Assembly (NCBI GenBank): GCA_050179135.1
Contig: JBFXFK010000212.1
Span: 1 to 7,825, forward strand
Length of the DNA stretch: 7,825 bases
Direction of reading: 5' to 3'
Source: UBA4064 sp050179135
Lineage (GTDB): Bacteria; Desulfobacterota; Desulfobacteria; Desulfobacterales; Desulfatirhabdiaceae
Shown here: positions 6,420 to 7,825 of the stretch, one piece after another
How positions within the stretch are numbered: the first letter of the stretch is position 1
How the letters are laid out: each line of letters starts with the position of its first letter
Translations under genes and position numbers: made by a program
Notes under the pieces: model-generated
Databases searched by the model: none
The model's input: only the letters and a program-made list of their open reading frames with translations
Told to the model about the DNA's origin: nothing

Positions 6420-6449
6420 ATGTCATTTATCAATTTTTTATGATGACAT
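6420..6449. promoter_or_regulatory. Possible operator: 7-bp inverted repeat upstream of the antitoxin-like gene
   Basis: ATGTCAT (6420-6426) and ATGACAT (6443-6449) form a perfect 7-bp inverted repeat around an AT-rich 16-bp spacer, 55 bp before the start codon at 6505. Antitoxins commonly repress their own promoter through such sites. A match of this length can arise by chance and no clear -35/-10 pair was found, so this is tentative. Confidence 0.25.
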
Positions 6450-6504
6450 GGTCCCTCTCTGAAGTTCTGAAAAGACGACGCAACAAAATGGAGATTGGAA
6501 ATAA

Positions 6505-6741
6505 ATGCATCAAAATATAGAAAAATTAACTTCAGAATCAATCAAACTTCCTATGAGAGGGCGTCTGGAAATCGTCAATTTTCTCCATTTTCTCGATAAC
6601 CGGTCTTCGGATTCGGATGATGTTCAATCAGTCTGGGAAAAAGAAATCATGGACAGAGTTCGTTCCGTTGATGAAGGAACGGCAATCGGGATTGATTATG
6701 ATCAGGCATTACAAAAAATTGAAAAATGTTTCATACAGTGA
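6505..6741 (+). CDS. Small 'addiction module' antitoxin-like protein (orphan)
   Basis: 78 residues. The pattern fits the unstable-antitoxin family often annotated 'addiction module protein' (Unstab_antitox, TIGR02574 type): an N-terminal helix with SIKLPMRGRLEIVNFLHFLD (residues 12-31), a short acidic linker, then W44-EKEIMDRV and VDEGTA (55-60) ahead of the C-terminal IDYDQALQKIEK. A GGAG lies 11 nt before the ATG, wider than ideal. In this family the toxin (RelE/ParE fold) normally follows directly or overlaps; here only a 20-codon frame beginning GTG at 6738 follows, with no toxin likeness. The protein is therefore an orphan antitoxin or the remnant of a broken pair. The family call is by pattern only. 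The gene converges with the DegP-type gene and sits beside repeat-rich DNA, a typical accessory pocket. Confidence 0.65.
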   Translation: MHQNIEKLTSESIKLPMRGRLEIVNFLHFLDNRSSDSDDVQSVWEKEIMDRVRSVDEGTAIGIDYDQALQKIEKCFIQ

Positions 6742-6864
6742 AAAACATGATCCTTCATGGAAACAGGGGCGAAGGCCCAAACCTCCGTGAATTGCTCTGA
6801 ATGCCTGATTCGTAACGGCATCAATGCTGTCCAGCAGCGCCAGCCTACCGGTTTTGGCATTCAT
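6736..6864 (-). pseudogene. Possible fragment of a type I restriction specificity (HsdS) gene
   Basis: The minus-strand frame reads MNAKTGRLALLDSIDAVTNQ then AFRAI (6864-6790). This resembles the end of an HsdS target-recognition domain, where patterns like SAK..VGRLA...DA.TNQA..AI are common. The likeness fades after AFRAI, and the frame stops near 6709 inside the antitoxin-like gene. The residues encoded upstream (6948-6865) are low-complexity and unlike HsdS. At most about 25-40 codons survive, with no start or neighbouring HsdM/HsdR. It could be a chance match. Confidence 0.25.
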
Positions 6865-6904
6865 CTTTCGTGATTTGCAATTCCCGGCAGCTTGCTTTGT
6901 GCCT

Positions 6905-6930
6905 ATGCCCCCTGTGCCCCCCTTGCCCCT
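6905..6930 (-). repeat. G-rich tract with 9-bp periodicity after the DegP-type gene
   Basis: On the plus strand TGC followed by a C-run recurs at 6906, 6915 and 6924 (C-runs of 5, 6 and 4). The minus strand, which is the sense strand of the protease transcript, is thus a short G-rich array just past the stop codon. It does not form a hairpin with a U-run, so it is not an intrinsic terminator. Confidence 0.5.
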
Positions 6931-6944
6931 CTCCAGGTTTTTTG

Positions 6945-7825
6945 TCATCTGGGTGTTATGGTGACAAACATGGTATTCTGGTTTCTTTCGATCAGAAACA
7001 GCAGGCCTTTACCACTTTCCGTCTGTTCAATTTCCCGGACAAAATCCGTGACGTTCGTGACCGGCTTCCGGTTGACCTCCCGAATGACATCGCCTTTCCG
7101 GAGCCTGGCTTCGGCTGCCGCACTTCCGGGTTTGACATCTGTCACCACAATGCCGGTGCGTTTCCGAAGGCCCAGTTCATCCGCTATCTGTGGCGTCAAA
7201 TTCTGCACGGAAACGCCAAGAGATTCATGGGATGAATCATCCGGATTTTCACTGGCGCCTTCGTCCTTCATTTCTCCAATCATTGCGGTTAGTGATATCT
7301 TTTTCCCTTCCCGCATCACCTGAACCGTGACGGTTTCCCCTACCGGTGTCGCGGCGACAATCCGCGGCAAATCTTTGGAGTCGGCCACGGCCTGGCCGTT
7401 GAAGGTCACAATGACATCCCCGTGCAGTATGCCGGCTTTTTCGGCAGGTCCGTCGGCAACCACCATGGCCACAATCGCCCCCCGGGCTTCATCGAGTCCA
7501 AAATATTTTGCCAGTTCCGGTGTCACATCCTGGATTCTGACGCCCAGCATGCCGCGGATCACGTGCCCTGTCTTCTGAAGCTGCGGTACGATCTCCCTGG
7601 CCATGTTGACCGGAATCGCAAACCCGATCCCCTGGCCGGAAGCGATGATGGCCGTGTTGATACCCACCACCTCGCCCTGCAGGTTGATCAGGGGGCCGCC
7701 ACTGTTTCCGGGGTTGATGGATGCGTCGGTCTGTATGAAGTTGTCATAGGGTCCGGAGCCGATCACCCGCCCCTTGGCGCTGACAATTCCTGCGGTGACG
7801 GTCTGTTCCAGTCCGAATGGGCTCC
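6945..7825 (-). CDS. degP: Do/DegP-family periplasmic serine protease, C-terminal part (5' end outside window)
   Basis: The frame is open to the right edge, and 292 residues plus the stop are visible, beginning SPFGLEQTVTAGIVSAKGRV. A GTG at 7766 lies inside the protease domain and is not the start. The catalytic serine is seen in NPGNSGGPL (Ser41 of the fragment, codon 7703-7701); the His and Asp of the triad must lie upstream, outside the window. Two PDZ domains follow, at about 92-183 (LGVRIQDVTPELAKYFGL... GDVIVTFNG) and about 202-292 (LGVSVQNLTPQIADELGL... GDVIREVNR). Two PDZ domains mark the DegP/DegQ/MucD type rather than DegS. Such enzymes degrade or refold damaged periplasmic proteins, often under sigma-E or Cpx-like control. 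The gene is convergent with the antitoxin-like gene, and 203 bp separate their stops. Confidence 0.95.
   Translation of the reverse strand, partial: SPFGLEQTVTAGIVSAKGRVIGSGPYDNFIQTDASINPGNSGGPLINLQGEVVGINTAIIASGQGIGFAIPVNMAREIVPQLQKTGHVIRGMLGVRIQDVTPELAKYFGLDEARGAIVAMVVADGPAEKAGILHGDVIVTFNGQAVADSKDLPRIVAATPVGETVTVQVMREGKKISLTAMIGEMKDEGASENPDDSSHESLGVSVQNLTPQIADELGLRKRTGIVVTDVKPGSAAAEARLRKGDVIREVNRKPVTNVTDFVREIEQTESGKGLLFLIERNQNTMFVTITPR

Noticed and set aside
6738..6800. Toxin gene coupled to the antitoxin by a GTGA overlap
   Set aside because: The frame is only 20 codons (VKNMILHGNRGEGPNLRELL) and shows no RelE/ParE pattern; the overlap is probably chance.
6945..7766. Complete 273-residue protease starting at GTG 7766
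   Set aside because: The frame continues to the edge with conserved protease-domain sequence (SPFGLEQTVTAGIVSAKGR), so the GTG is internal and the gene is partial.

Overview
The window looks like chromosomal DNA from a Gram-negative bacterium of moderate GC content. A sulfate-reducing Desulfobacterota (Desulfobacterales-like) host is my best guess. It rests on the style of the proteins and on the many short TTCAGCC / GAATTCTG-type repeats between genes. It is an inference, because no rRNA or other marker gene is present.

Positions 165-5630, all on the minus strand, hold a Bat/MoxR-type stress operon. Transcribed from right to left it encodes: a MoxR-family AAA+ ATPase (5630-4650); a DUF58 protein (4453-3551); a one-TM protein of the DUF4381 / BatD-C-terminus type (3551-3036); a membrane-anchored von Willebrand A protein, BatA-like (2974-1979); and a BatB-BatC-like VWA + TPR fusion (1982-165). 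Two junctions are translationally coupled (TAATG at 3549-3553, ATGA at 1979-1982). The MoxR/DUF58 and DUF4381/batA junctions, and the region after the last gene, instead carry members of one degenerate inverted-repeat family. The ATPase is expected to act in the cytoplasm on the DUF58 and VWA partners. The VWA domains, the TPR domain and the charged tail are predicted to be periplasmic. No BatD with its large N-terminal region is seen; it could lie beyond the left edge.

Positions 5631-6504 contain no gene. They hold two separate, concentrically palindromic non-coding elements. The first (5778-5975) has 24-bp terminal inverted repeats and is bounded exactly by a perfect 9-bp direct duplication, CCGGATGGT, so it is a convincing MITE; inside it is an inverted pair of REP palindromes. 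The second (6097-6358) has about 26-bp terminal inverted repeats enclosing four copies of a GCCCC-TA-GGGGC-GGCCTGTTT-type repeat arranged symmetrically around one centre.

Positions 6505-6741 (plus strand) encode a small protein of the 'addiction module' antitoxin type with no toxin gene beside it. It is followed on the opposite strand by what may be a scrap of a type I restriction specificity gene. From 6945 to the right edge, on the minus strand, is the C-terminal two thirds of a Do/DegP-type periplasmic serine protease with the catalytic serine and two PDZ domains; its 5' end lies outside the window. The two main genes share an envelope-stress theme, but nothing shows that they are co-regulated.
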